Shown here: in pieces, positions 41,347-52,221 of the stretch
Layout: each line of letters begins with the position of its first letter
How positions within the stretch are numbered: the first letter of the stretch is position 1
Assembly (NCBI GenBank): GCA_964030475.1
Contig: CAXIPT010000002.1
Location: 6,153,820-6,217,819, forward strand
Reading direction: 5' to 3'
DNA length: 64,000 nt
Origin: Tethya wilhelma
Taxonomy: Eukaryota > Porifera > Demospongiae > Tethyida > Tethyidae
Notes under the pieces: generated by a model
The model's input: only the letters and a program-made list of their open reading frames with translations
Databases searched by the model: none
Told to the model about the DNA's origin: nothing
Translations under genes and position numbers: made by a program

Positions 41347-43728
41347 TCACTGCATTACTGCAAGAAAGTCATTGATTTCAGTTTCTCTTTCTTTTCCCAA
41401 CTCATCACTATCACGGATGTAGGGCTTGAGACTGATATCAGAGAATTTTGAGGGTCTTGGTTCAAGTTCAATGTTAATAGTTTCCTTTTCTTGTTTTTTC
41501 TGGTCCATTCCATTTTCAATAACAAACTCTTGGGCATTGTCAGGTTTAGTAATTTGTTTGCTCGAGAAAATGTTTTCATTATCTGTGGTTTGTTCGTCTG
41601 CATACAAGTAAGTGGATAATGATTCATTATTGTATGTTTTTGTCTCACTCTCTTGTATCATGTGTAGTTCTCTTTCATGTTGATGTAGTTGCTGCATGCC
41701 TTCTCCATGTTTTGGGGTAGTTGTTGCATGTTGAGTTGGCACAGGGTCCACCACACTGTATGTGATTACATGACGAGGGACATGAATGATTTCTGGTTGA
41801 GTGTGTTCCTGCTTGGTGAACTGTAGTTTGATTTTGAGGATAAAGGAGTCGAGTTTGTTTCTCACTTTCTTTGGAAGTACAAATGCATATGTGTGACAGA
41901 TCAAGGTTACTATGAAAGTGATGAAAGTAATGCTGGTTGAAGTGTAAGCAAGAGTCTCTTGATTTCCCACACCAGCTGCTCTGATGTAGAGAGAACCAAT
42001 GGAGAAGATTAGAATGTTAAATATGTATGATGTTTCCAGTACATCTATTTGCCACAGTTTGTAGATTTTACCTTGTTGTAGGAGTTTCAGTAGCAAGAAA
42101 GAAGATAGTATGCATATAGTGATGAGGAAGTTTGTTTCAGGATCTCCATTAATATTAGAAATTATTATATATGTAGCAAAAATAACTAAAGCTATTAATC
42201 CAGTCCAGTATCGATGCTTAGGATAGTAAGGAGCAAAATACGAATCCATGAAGGGATAAAATCTTGCATGTTTGAGCCACTTTAATGCTCTCCTGTTAGA
42301 ACAACGTAGAAGCCACGGATAAAAAAAAAGGAGAAAAAGATGTATAATACATACCAAAACAAGGGGAAAACCTGCTAGAAACAAGGGAATGTGCTTCCCT
42401 TTCAAGTAATGTACATTAGGATCTCTCAGCCACATTGTCTGCTGTGAACCATCAGGATACTCAAGGATTACAAAGAAGAATGGAGTACCAAGATAGTTAT
42501 ATGTAAATAATATAGCAGAAGCTAATGTTGCCACTGGATTTGTTCTAGTTAAGAGTCTGGCTATTCTTGTAGAATATTCACTGCTAATGATTATAATGAT
42601 AACCAAAATTACATTGTAAACAGAAAAAAAGAGAGAGATCCATGTTGCAGCATAGCCGTCCATTCCGTCATAGAAGCAGGTCAAAATACCAAAGTAAGAG
42701 AAGAACCATTCCATAGAGAGGACAACGAAATTAAAGTTTTGTGATTCAGATAACAAGAAAATATCGCGGTTTATTGTAATGATGTATGTATAAAGGATTA
42801 GACCATTGTTTGTTCCAACTGCTACAGTCAAATTGCAAACTAGCATAAAAGCAACTACTGCTATACCACCTATAGCAAAGACTATGACTAATGCAAGCCA
42901 ATTATTAGAGCATTTCCTGCATTGTGAACTATTCCCTATAGTGCGACTGAAACCATCCTTACAAGCTCCACAAAGCTTGCCACTACGATTAAAAGCACAC
43001 TGTGCATCAGAACCATTAAGTGTGTTCAGATTAATCCAGACTGGAAATGGATGGCAGTAGTCAAATGGACAACGAGGGTGAATCAGATATGGACACTCAA
43101 TGTTTTCATCAGTTTCAGTGATGTAACTTATCCAGACACCATTCTTTCTTAGGACTGATGAGTTACTAATAGAACAACCTATTATGTAGTCAGAGAGGCA
43201 AGGATCACATTCACAACTACAATTGGATGTGTTGTTAGTTCTGATAAACCCAATTGGACATTCACAAGGAAGAAACGTCACATTTATACGAGTTTGAGTA
43301 ACCATGATATTACTACACTGATTCTCTGCATATAACACTAGCTCTTCTGTATCATTTGGGGAGGTTATAGTGAAGTTCAACTCCGTACAGTTTGAAGTTG
43401 TTCTTTGTATGATCTGTCCTTTAGCAAGTCTACTAAGGTCTGATGATAAATCTGCCTTTATAGAAGATATAATTGGATATCTATCCTTGCTTACAACAAC
43501 TAGTGATATGTTAAATGTCTCTCCTTTTTTTACTATATAAGATGGTGGAAGAGTGTCACAATCAGGTTGAGTATTTATGCAAAAACACACATGAACTGGT
43601 TCAGATGATATCTCAAATATAGTGTTGTTTCTTTTGAGGTTAGTGCTATTGGGTTGTGTTGACACCAATGTAAAGAATTCTAGATTTGCTAGAGCCAGAA
43701 CTAGGATAGTCAGTTTTGCTGTTTTCAT
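41347..43728 (-). CDS. Multi-pass membrane protein with Cys-rich ectodomain (793 aa, single exon)
   Basis: Starts with a signal peptide (about 1-25). Residues about 26-275 are extracellular, with many N-x-S/T sites and cysteine clusters (PCECPIGFIRT, CNCSCECDPC-like spacing, CGACKDGFSRTIG, CRKCSN). About eight hydrophobic helices follow from residue 276 to about 620, including the NLTVAVGTNNGLI segment and FMDSYFAPYYPKHRYWTG in a loop. The tail of about 170 residues is polar and charged. I recognise this as an unnamed family expanded in sponges and other early animals, with a loop motif (D-x-Y-x-x-P-Y-x-x-x-x-R-Y-W-x-G) also seen in TRP-like proteins; channel or receptor function is not established. 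The ATG is at 43728 in a good context, with no introns. It lies between the intact receptor and its partial copy. Confidence 0.75.
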   Translation of the reverse strand: MKTAKLTILVLALANLEFFTLVSTQPNSTNLKRNNTIFEISSEPVHVCFCINTQPDCDTLPPSYIVKKGETFNISLVVVSKDRYPIISSIKADLSSDLSRLAKGQIIQRTTSNCTELNFTITSPNDTEELVLYAENQCSNIMVTQTRINVTFLPCECPIGFIRTNNTSNCSCECDPCLSDYIIGCSISNSSVLRKNGVWISYITETDENIECPYLIHPRCPFDYCHPFPVWINLNTLNGSDAQCAFNRSGKLCGACKDGFSRTIGNSSQCRKCSNNWLALVIVFAIGGIAVVAFMLVCNLTVAVGTNNGLILYTYIITINRDIFLLSESQNFNFVVLSMEWFFSYFGILTCFYDGMDGYAATWISLFFSVYNVILVIIIIISSEYSTRIARLLTRTNPVATLASAILFTYNYLGTPFFFVILEYPDGSQQTMWLRDPNVHYLKGKHIPLFLAGFPLVLVCIIHLFLLFFYPWLLRCSNRRALKWLKHARFYPFMDSYFAPYYPKHRYWTGLIALVIFATYIIISNINGDPETNFLITICILSSFLLLKLLQQGKIYKLWQIDVLETSYIFNILIFSIGSLYIRAAGVGNQETLAYTSTSITFITFIVTLICHTYAFVLPKKVRNKLDSFILKIKLQFTKQEHTQPEIIHVPRHVITYSVVDPVPTQHATTTPKHGEGMQQLHQHERELHMIQESETKTYNNESLSTYLYADEQTTDNENIFSSKQITKPDNAQEFVIENGMDQKKQEKETINIELEPRPSKFSDISLKPYIRDSDELGKERETEINDFLAVMQ

Positions 43729-43739
43729 TTTTCTTCAAA

Positions 43740-45360
43740 TAAATTGATGTCACTGTGTTTGTGTGTGCGTAATATGTCCCATAGCTTGTTAACATGCAGT
43801 ATACAACTCTTTATACATGCACGTTTAAATTTTAATCAAGAATCACGTACGAATCACATAATATAATATACCTTATTTCACTCTTTAATAAAGCCTGATT
43901 AGAATTAATGGCCATCCCGTTTTTTGCCGAGGGGAGCTAGTGTAAATCTGGTGTTAAGCGCTTAGTTTTGAATAAATGCTAGGTTATAATTCCTGAATTG
44001 AAGCACACTATACATTGTTGCAAATACTTTCACTTTATGTCTCAATGAAATGCTTCCTAGTAGGATTCCAGCCAATTTTAATAAGTAAAATAATTGGCTT
44101 TTAAGCAAAGATATGCAGTACATGTATGAAATAATAGTATAGCTTGAAATTGTAGTACAGTTTAACTTATAGCTAGCCTAAGGCTTATGACATGCAACCA
44201 CGTGGCTATTGACGACCTTTACCTACATCAAAAGGCTAAAATAAAAAGTAAACTAAAAAGGCTAAAATAAAAAGTACAGTATTTTATACCGAGAGTTTCA
44301 AAGCTATCTAGATTGCCTTTTCGCCAACAAACGAGTTGAAAAAGATGTACTGTGCATGATTCAGAAATGAACTCCCCAGGCACTGTATAGTCAAAAAGAT
44401 TAGAATTATAGAATTATTATCTCATGCAGACGATCGACTTACTCGATCACATCATTGGTACTATACAAGGAGTTGCAACTTTGCATGCATTCTAAATGCC
44501 GCACACTTCAATTGGCCTAAGAGCCGAGGCTTGAGAGAGTATGGGTTATTATAGCAGTATAATAGTTCTGACTAATCATTAATTGTGTTAGCAATGGGAG
44601 GTGTGATGTATACACACACAAACATACAGGTTGTGTAAGTGGCTGGTTAGGACAAGTTAAGGAAGGTTTAGAGTCGATCATGCATGATTATGAAAAGACT
44701 GTGCACTGATAACCAGTTTAGGCGGCTGGAGCTAGACCACTCAGTACTGCATGCATAATTATAAGCAATATTTGTTTGAAAGTGACAATTAAATATAATA
44801 GTGGTATGTAATGCAGCCTTTGAGCATGCATGCATCCCTACTAATTAACCTGTAGTATAGTGTTGTATACCCTTATACACTTTGAGCTTACAGTTTTCTG
44901 TGTGTAGCCACTGGAAGAGAGTCTTGTACTGTTGGTTGTATTGTAGTACAAAGTGCTGTCACTTTTTTTCTTTTCAGATGTATATAGCTCCTTTTGTGTA
45001 TTACATCAACTTATAGCTGCGTGGTGTAGAAGTTCTTGTTCGTAAGCTTGAATTATTGAGTACTAGAAAACTGATAGAGATTTGTATTAATTTTGCTACT
45101 TATATAGAATTTTATTCTTAAACTATGATGTCATTTTGAATTCCATGCCAATAAATACTTCAGAATCCAAATAATACTATTATGGTATTTCTTGATTTAA
45201 CTGATATGTCATTCTGTGGAGAAGTGTAGAGGAGTTGTAACTATAATTTTCAGAATGCAGATCAATCAAAAAGTTACAAATTGAAGTATTCCTGACAAAA
45301 TTAGTAGACATGCAGTCATTCTTGAATTGTTGCTTTTTATTATAATTAGGAAAATATGAC
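43740..45360. other. Intergenic spacer
   Basis: No gene recognised. 44180-44370 is a partial copy of the transposon module found at 62780-63320 and preserves the pre-insertion site of the foldback element. The rest is AT-rich unique sequence. Confidence 0.5.
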
Positions 45361-45439
45361 ATTGAGGGCTATCTCACTATACACGGTACTGTCATACTGT
45401 CTCCTACTATGTTATGGTTAATTATACGTGCATATGTCA

Positions 45440-47300
45440 TTCTGTGAGGACATGCATGCAGGCTACATGAATGTAGACTCAGGTACTACACACTATACAG
45501 TATTCACAGGCTATACAATACTAAACGTAGACTACATAATTTATTATATAGTAACTAGCTTAATACTGTCTACATCATGCATATCATATTCTGTTAGGAA
45601 GTGTAAGGAAGTTTTGGTAACATATTATGATCGGAATGTTAGCCAATTATTTATAAAAGTGAGGAATACTCCTGACCTAGGGTTGCTTTTTATGAAAAGT
45701 ATTAGCTATACAATATGACGTTGTACATAATAATTATGCAGTCTCGTGATTATGATCTAACAATTACAAGCTCTAGTACATAATACCTGTCAATAACATA
45801 GTCTACACAGGCTGCACAGTACTTAACAATTAGGCTACATAGTACTTATACTTAGACTACACAGGCTACACTGATTGCCTATCAGCCTACACAAAACTTA
45901 ACATAAGCTTCACATTACTTAAAGACTGGCTATACACAGTACTGTCATACCGTTAACAGAACTATTATATTAAGCTAGGCTACATGATACTTATAAGATT
46001 GCAGCTGCATAATTATTATTATGTCGGGCTATACATTATTAATTTTATAGTTGTTACACCTTTAGGCTGTATGGAGTATAATGCGTGAGTGTGGTTACTA
46101 GTAGGACACTGGTACTAGTTGTGTAAATTGGATTTTCTCTGATCTTTACGCCTTTAAGAGACCTAAGTACTGGATTGATTGGAAGCAAAAACCACTCGAA
46201 CAAATTAAAACTTTTTGGCCCAAATGCCACAAGTTTATGATTGCTACTAAACACTGTTTTCAGTACTTCATACATTGCTCTATAGGGCCTAGGGGTCACC
46301 TTCGTGATAAATATCATTGTAACTGAGAAATTGTATCTCAAAGGCTATATAGCCTGCCATTCAACTGCCATTCAATCTAATAGAAAAAAGTACACGCATT
46401 AATTTCTTTTTGGCCCAACAACTGCCACAGGCTGTATACAAAGCATTTATGGGTATCAACAGAGAGCTAAAAGTATGGGGAACATCATGTGGGAGTCTGA
46501 GGCGTGACATACTTGCTGTGAAAAATCAGCTATGTCCTCAAACTTTTCCCAAGTGCAATAAGAAACCACACGAGGGCATTACTCTAAACAGCCCAGTGTT
46601 GGCTGTAATAACTGTTATGTAGCCTAACACTTAGTTTAGTTTTCATAGGTACACACTAGTGCAACGAGTGCAATAAGAAACCACACGAGGGCATTACTCT
46701 AAACAGCCCAGTGTTGGCTGTAGTAACTGTTTTGTAGCCTAACACTTAGTTTAGTTTTCATAGGTACACACTAGGTACGGTGTAAGCCACTGGGAAATAT
46801 CAGAAACTACAGGGAAATATCACAAGCCGCAGGGAAATATCACTGATAATTATACGCACTGTTGGTGCTTTGATCTACATCATCAGTGGGCTACAAATAT
46901 ATATTAATTATATGAGCAGCTATACATGCAGTACAGGCTAAGTATATAGGCAATATTCAGCCGCATAACCTACAGGGGCTACATTGTACTTAACATAGGC
47001 TACATAGGTTAGTCACAGGCTACACAGTACTAGCCACTATTAGGTATTCATTGTTACTGTAACAGTACTTAGCTAACATAATAGGTTAGCTACCGTAACA
47101 CATACAGTGTTACTGCAACAATATACTTAATTAACGTATATATACTTAATTCACTGCATGGTTACACAGGCACACACAGTATATACTTACCATAATAGGC
47201 TACACAGTATTTACTTAGACTATACAGAGTACGTATACCTAACATAGATTACACAGTGTACTTAAATAATTATAATAATAAAAATTATTATAGTACACAT
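45440..47300. repeat. Degenerate GGCTACAC / AGTACTTA repeat field
   Basis: Words of the type AGGCTACACAGTACTTA recur irregularly, many times, at 12-30 bp spacing, interrupted at about 46050-46800 by other DNA. It looks like an old, diverged minisatellite. No coding. Confidence 0.55.
46553..46774. repeat. Tandem pair of a 107-bp repeat
   Basis: 46553-46659 and 46668-46774 are nearly identical (starting GTGCAATAAGAAACCACACG, ending TAGGTACACACTAG), separated by 8 bp. Confidence 0.9.
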
Positions 47301-47361
47301 GCAGTTAAGACTATAGCTATACACAGGTTATGTATAAACAAGTTTTTTTAAGACTGAGCAT
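46790..47361. repeat. 572-bp exact duplicate, left copy (assembly overlap)
   Basis: Appears identical to 47366-47937 across the N at 47365; see the second copy. Confidence 0.9.
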
Positions 47362-47364
47362 ATG

Positions 47365-47365
47365 N
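47365..47365. other. Single N between identical contig ends
   Basis: Identical sequence of equal length flanks this N, so it marks an unmerged contig overlap. Confidence 0.85.
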
Positions 47366-47937
47366 CTGGGAAATATCAGAAACTACAGGGAAATATCACA
47401 AGCCGCAGGGAAATATCACTGATAATTATACGCACTGTTGGTGCTTTGATCTACATCATCAGTGGGCTACAAATATATATTAATTATATGAGCAGCTATA
47501 CATGCAGTACAGGCTAAGTATATAGGCAATATTCAGCCGCATAACCTACAGGGGCTACATTGTACTTAACATAGGCTACATAGGTTAGTCACAGGCTACA
47601 CAGTACTAGCCACTATTAGGTATTCATTGTTACTGTAACAGTACTTAGCTAACATAATAGGTTAGCTACCGTAACACATACAGTGTTACTGCAACAATAT
47701 ACTTAATTAACGTATATATACTTAATTCACTGCATGGTTACACAGGCACACACAGTATATACTTACCATAATAGGCTACACAGTATTTACTTAGACTATA
47801 CAGAGTACGTATACCTAACATAGATTACACAGTGTACTTAAATAATTATAATAATAAAAATTATTATAGTACACATGCAGTTAAGACTATAGCTATACAC
47901 AGGTTATGTATAAACAAGTTTTTTTAAGACTGAGCAT
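47366..47937. repeat. 572-bp exact duplicate, right copy (assembly overlap)
   Basis: Begins CTGGGAAATATCAGAAACTA and ends at GACTGAGCAT, as in the left copy. Lack of divergence in otherwise fast-changing DNA argues for an assembly artefact, not a biological duplication. Confidence 0.9.
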
Positions 47938-48384
47938 CTGTAAAAGTATGTACACGACTATAACCAGGATAGAAGCAGTCTCAGACTCAGTCTAATATGC
48001 ATATATACACATATAGTATAAAAATATTATGAATTCAATAAACAGTCACAGTGGATTGCATGTTTGATGTCACTAGTTTTATCAGACTATACTGCAACAT
48101 ATCTTATAGAGTTCCTTTTTTATCTGAACCCAATGCACTGAATCAGATGTTAGCTTTATGTCAGAGTATAGTGGAGAGGGAGGGAATTATTCATTGTAGA
48201 TGCCTAGTGCATGGCTTGAATGTTGAGGCAATGTTGTCTTGACAGCCAATATATGTTATATGCATCATAGAATATTAGAATCTCATGTAATATACCTTTA
48301 TGTTTGGTTGAATCATACAAGCTATATGGGAACACACTATATATAGCTATATATAGACACAACCGAGAATGTGTGTGTGCTAAA

Positions 48385-48570
48385 GTACCGTATATCGGGA
48401 AATTTTCGTGTTTGTGGGGGAAATTTTTGTGAATTTCACGGTTTGGCAGCTTTCCGCGAAAATTTTGCCCCACGAAATTTGTAAGGTATGTGGTTGTCAC
48501 GTAATGTTGCGCGTTGAGACGCAATCCACGAAAATTTTCCCCGCAAATTTCTATTCAAGACAAAAACTAG
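48385..48570. mobile_element. MITE of the CCGTATA family (one end diverged)
   Basis: Starts TACCGTATATCGGGAAATTT. The interior CGTTGAGACGCAATCCACGA matches the copy at 10664-10862 inverted. The right end is unclear. Confidence 0.65.
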
Positions 48571-48614
48571 TATTCCTTGATAAATGATCAAGAGCACATA
48601 ATAATGCATGCATG

Positions 48615-48661
<47 letters not shown>
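48615..48661. repeat. (TG)n microsatellite
   Basis: About 22 TG units next to ATGCATGCATGC. Confidence 0.95.
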
Positions 48662-48666
<5 letters not shown>

Positions 48667-49049
48667 TACAGCTTATATCAGTGTTTACTATAGTTGATCA
48701 GCTGAACTCCATTGACTAGTAAATGGTTTTAAATTAGTTTAATTAATTGTTCCTTACAATACTCACTGACAGTATTATTATAATAATTGCTCAAGAATGT
48801 TGTGAATAATGTTTTGAAAATCTGTGAAGAATTTGTTTTTGACTAAGATTCTGAAATAGTATATCCTTGGGAATCCTACAATCCTTAATCAGATTTGACT
48901 ATAACAGACAGGTAACTTAAACTGGACTGCCAGCCAAGAGTTGGTTATAAAAATGAAGTAGTCATGTGCCGAAATTGAGACATTCCTTGTTTCAATACTT
49001 TTTACCGTGCTGCCCATTCCTACACTATTTATTTTTTGAATTTTTTGTT

Positions 49050-49660
49050 AATTGTTCATTCACTTTTTTCACAACATTACAGTGTGGAGACTATCAGAGA
49101 CTGGTTAGTCCTTACAAAAAGCTTGAGTAGCAGCTACATGCACTACATTAGGCTGAGGAGGCTAATGCGCATGTGCATAATAATGCCACGTGGATAATGA
49201 CCTTTGAGCCCTACCTACAAATGGCTACATTAAAGTACATGAATTTTTACTCTCAGTTTCAAAGCTTTCTAGTTTTTGTTTAGGCTTATTTTGAGATGTA
49301 AACGAGTATCAAGGAATGTACTACCTATGAAAAGGAGTTACTTCGTGCTATCAAAGTTGGCTCAACACATTCTGGTTCTCTGGAAATGCTTTTCAAGTAA
49401 TTCAGTTAGAAAGTACGTACGTATGTATGTTAGGAGAACAAAATGGCACTGTTGTGGCTTCCCACTAGCTCTCTCTACGAGTGCTAAGGAAAGTTTCTGT
49501 GAGTTTTACGCCTTGCATGCGATTGGTAATCTGTCGGTTAGAGCCTCTGAGCAAGTTTGAAGCCTTAATTTTGTTTTGATAGATTTTTATGATCATAAAC
49601 ATTTTGTATTGTGTCTATGGGACATTCGGCCCATTCCTACTATACGTACCGTACGTATGA
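49050..49660 (+). mobile_element. Composite transposon module (GTGTGGAGACT ... CCGTACGTATGA)
   Basis: Non-coding module of about 600 bp running from GTTCATTCACTTTTTTC through ATGCGCATGTGCATAATAATG and CAAGGAATGTA to ACGTACCGTACGTATGATA. Always adjacent to an AAGTAGTAAAAATTT palindrome. Other copies: 50085-50995, 56113-56735, 62690-63650 and inverted 60540-61010. Confidence 0.65.
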
Positions 49661-49667
49661 TATAGTA

Positions 49668-50078
49668 AAAATTTCATAAAAATTAGCAGTGTAGGAATGG
49701 GCAGTGCATTAAAATGTATTAGAACAAGCTAAGGCAGGTTCTCAATTTCGGCACATGACTACTTCATTTTTATTCTTGATCCTTCATATGGATTTTCAGT
49801 GTTGTGTTGCGATGATCTGTACAATAGTACTGTAGCTTATTCATTGCATTGGTTCAAATTTCTCAGTACTGTAGCTAATCACTTGGCTACTGCAATAGAA
49901 TAAACTATAACGGACAGGTATATAACTTAAACTAGACTGCCGGCCAAGAGTTGGGCATAAAAATGAAGTAGTCATGTGCCAAAATTGAGACCCTGCCTTA
50001 GCTTGTTCCAATACTTTTTAATGCACTGCCCATTCCTACACTGCTTATTTTTTTTGAAATTTTTACTACTTGTTCATT
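49668..50078. mobile_element. Palindromic transposon, AAGTAGTAAAAATTT family
   Basis: Two inverted ends of about 110 bp around an internal segment with ACTGCCGGCCAAGAGTTGGG. Confidence 0.8.
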
Positions 50079-50084
50079 CACTTT

Positions 50085-50995
50085 TTTCAACACTACAGTG
50101 TGGAGACTATTAGAGACTGGTTAGTCCATACAAAATGCTTGAGTAGCAGCTATACATGCACTACATTATGCTGGAAGAGGCTAATGCGCATGCGCATAGT
50201 AATGCCACGTGGATAGATGACCTTTGAACTCTACCTACAAAGATGGCTGCATTGTAGTACATGAATTTATACACTAAGTTTCAAAGCTTTCTATAGGCCT
50301 ATTTATGATGAAAGTGAGTGTCAAGGAATGTAGTACCCATGAAAAGAACTTTGTGCTGTCAAAGTTGGCTCAACACATTCTGGGTCTCTGGAAATGCTTT
50401 TCAAGTAAGTCAGTTAGGAAGTACGTAAGTAACAGGGGCATAGCCAGGATTTAGAGTAAGAGGGTGCTAAAATTGTGCGCGCACTATTGCTGAAAGCAAA
50501 CTGCTGAGCGCTTTCGATCAACCTAGCGTGAATTAAACGGTTCTGAAGTTTGTTTATCAAGAGCTTAGACATAAATGAGCTTGGAAAATAGCTTCTAACA
50601 ACAAACAAGTAAGAAAAAGTGATTCTAAAGGCTTGATTACTTATTAATAAATCCAATTATTAAATATTTTTGCGCTTCCGGTCAGCGGCAAAGGGGATGC
50701 TCGAGCACCCAAAGCACCCCCCCTGGCTACGCCACTGATCGGTACATACGTATGTTAGAAGAACAAAAATGGTACTATATGGTGGCTTTCCACTAGCGCT
50801 CTCTACGAGTGCTGCAGAAAGTTCAAGTTTTGTGAGTTTTAGGCCTTGCATGCAGTTGGTAATCTGTCAGTGAGAGCTTCTGAGCAACTTTGAAGGTTTG
50901 ATTTTGTTTGACTAGATTTTTATGGTGGCCAACATTTTGTATTGTGTCTATGGGACAGTTGGCCCATTCCTACTATACGTACTACCGTACATATG
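50085..50995 (+). mobile_element. Composite transposon module with a nested MITE
   Basis: Same module as 49050-49660, lengthened by the insertion at 50433-50736. It ends at ACTACCGTACATATGATATAG, immediately before a one-ended palindromic copy at 50998-51100. Confidence 0.65.
50433..50736. mobile_element. hAT-like MITE (CAGGGGCATAGCCAGG ends)
   Basis: Inverted ends CAGGGGCATAGCCAGG and CAGTGGCGTAGCCAGG with about 270 bp of non-coding DNA, nested in the transposon module. Terminal sequence is of the hAT type; no clear 8-bp duplication. Confidence 0.7.
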
Positions 50996-51218
50996 ATATA
51001 GTAAAAATTTCATAAAAATTAGCAGTGTAGCAATGGGCAGTGCTGTAAAAAGGAAGGAAACAAGGCTGGGACTTTAAATTTCGGCACATGACTACTTCAT
51101 TTCCGTGGTCTCTATCATAGAATCATGATTAAAATTCTGATTCCAATGAAGTCATGGTTTAATTAGAAGGTATATACAGGCAACCTTTAGCATTTTGCAT
51201 ACACATGCATGCACACAG

Positions 51219-52167
51219 GAAAAAGCTGTTTGTTGCTGTTCACAGTTTTGTCCACCTCAACCTTGCCATAGCCCTTTTCCTTGCTGACCTTTTGTTTGCT
51301 CTCGGAGTTCAACTAGCTGCAAAGAATGAGGTTAGTTGGTTTATTTCAGCTTCATTAAAGTCACGACTTGTGATATACATAATAGCTTTTTGATCAAAGT
51401 TTTGTTATTATACACTGGAAACAAGTACTTCCCATTTATTATGTACAGAATATTTTCACTTTGTCAATTTTTGACGATAACTTGTTTGACTGAGTCTATG
51501 ACCTCTTGTACATTGTTTTACATAACTTTTGAAGAAGATGTGAAGTAATTGGTGCCAAGGGGAGGGGGTGCATGTTAGCCACAACTGTGATGCCTAACCC
51601 AAAGCAGTATTAAAAATACTCCTGCATAATATTACTACGTCCTCCTACCTCCTATTCTAGGCGGCTTGCAAGACGGTAGCTGTGTTGTTACACTATCTCT
51701 TTCTGTCTGTGTTCTGTTGGATGCTGTGTGAGGGAGTCATGATCTATCTTCTCCTCTGGGTGGTCTTCTCAGGACTCTCCAAGAAATGGTGGTTCTTCTT
51801 GCTCTTGGGATGGCGTAAGTATATCTAGTATTTCTTAAAAATACGTTTTAGCACGAATTGGTACCATGCACTGGTGTGTGCCTTGCCTGTATTATATAAG
51901 TCATCCTCAAACAGTTAACCGTAGAGGTTATCTTGGCATATAGCCTATAGCATAAGCAAAGTTGTAATGATAACTTGATGTTACAGTAGTGTAATACTTT
52001 GTCAAAGTATTAGTTAAAATTTATAGTCTTTTTATTCCCTCCCTATAGTACCTCCTATAGCATTTGTGATCATCGGACTGGCCACTGTTCTCGATCAGTA
52101 TGGAGTGAAAGGAGAGGATGAGGAGTTACAATTGTTAGTGGATTCTTACTTACTCACTCACTCTCTC

Positions 52168-52221
<54 letters not shown>

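Noticed and set aside
46790..47937. Biological tandem duplication
   Set aside because: Apparently perfect identity and equal length across an N point to an assembly overlap.
48204..48524. 106-codon minus-strand frame
   Set aside because: Mostly translated MITE arms (48385-48570).
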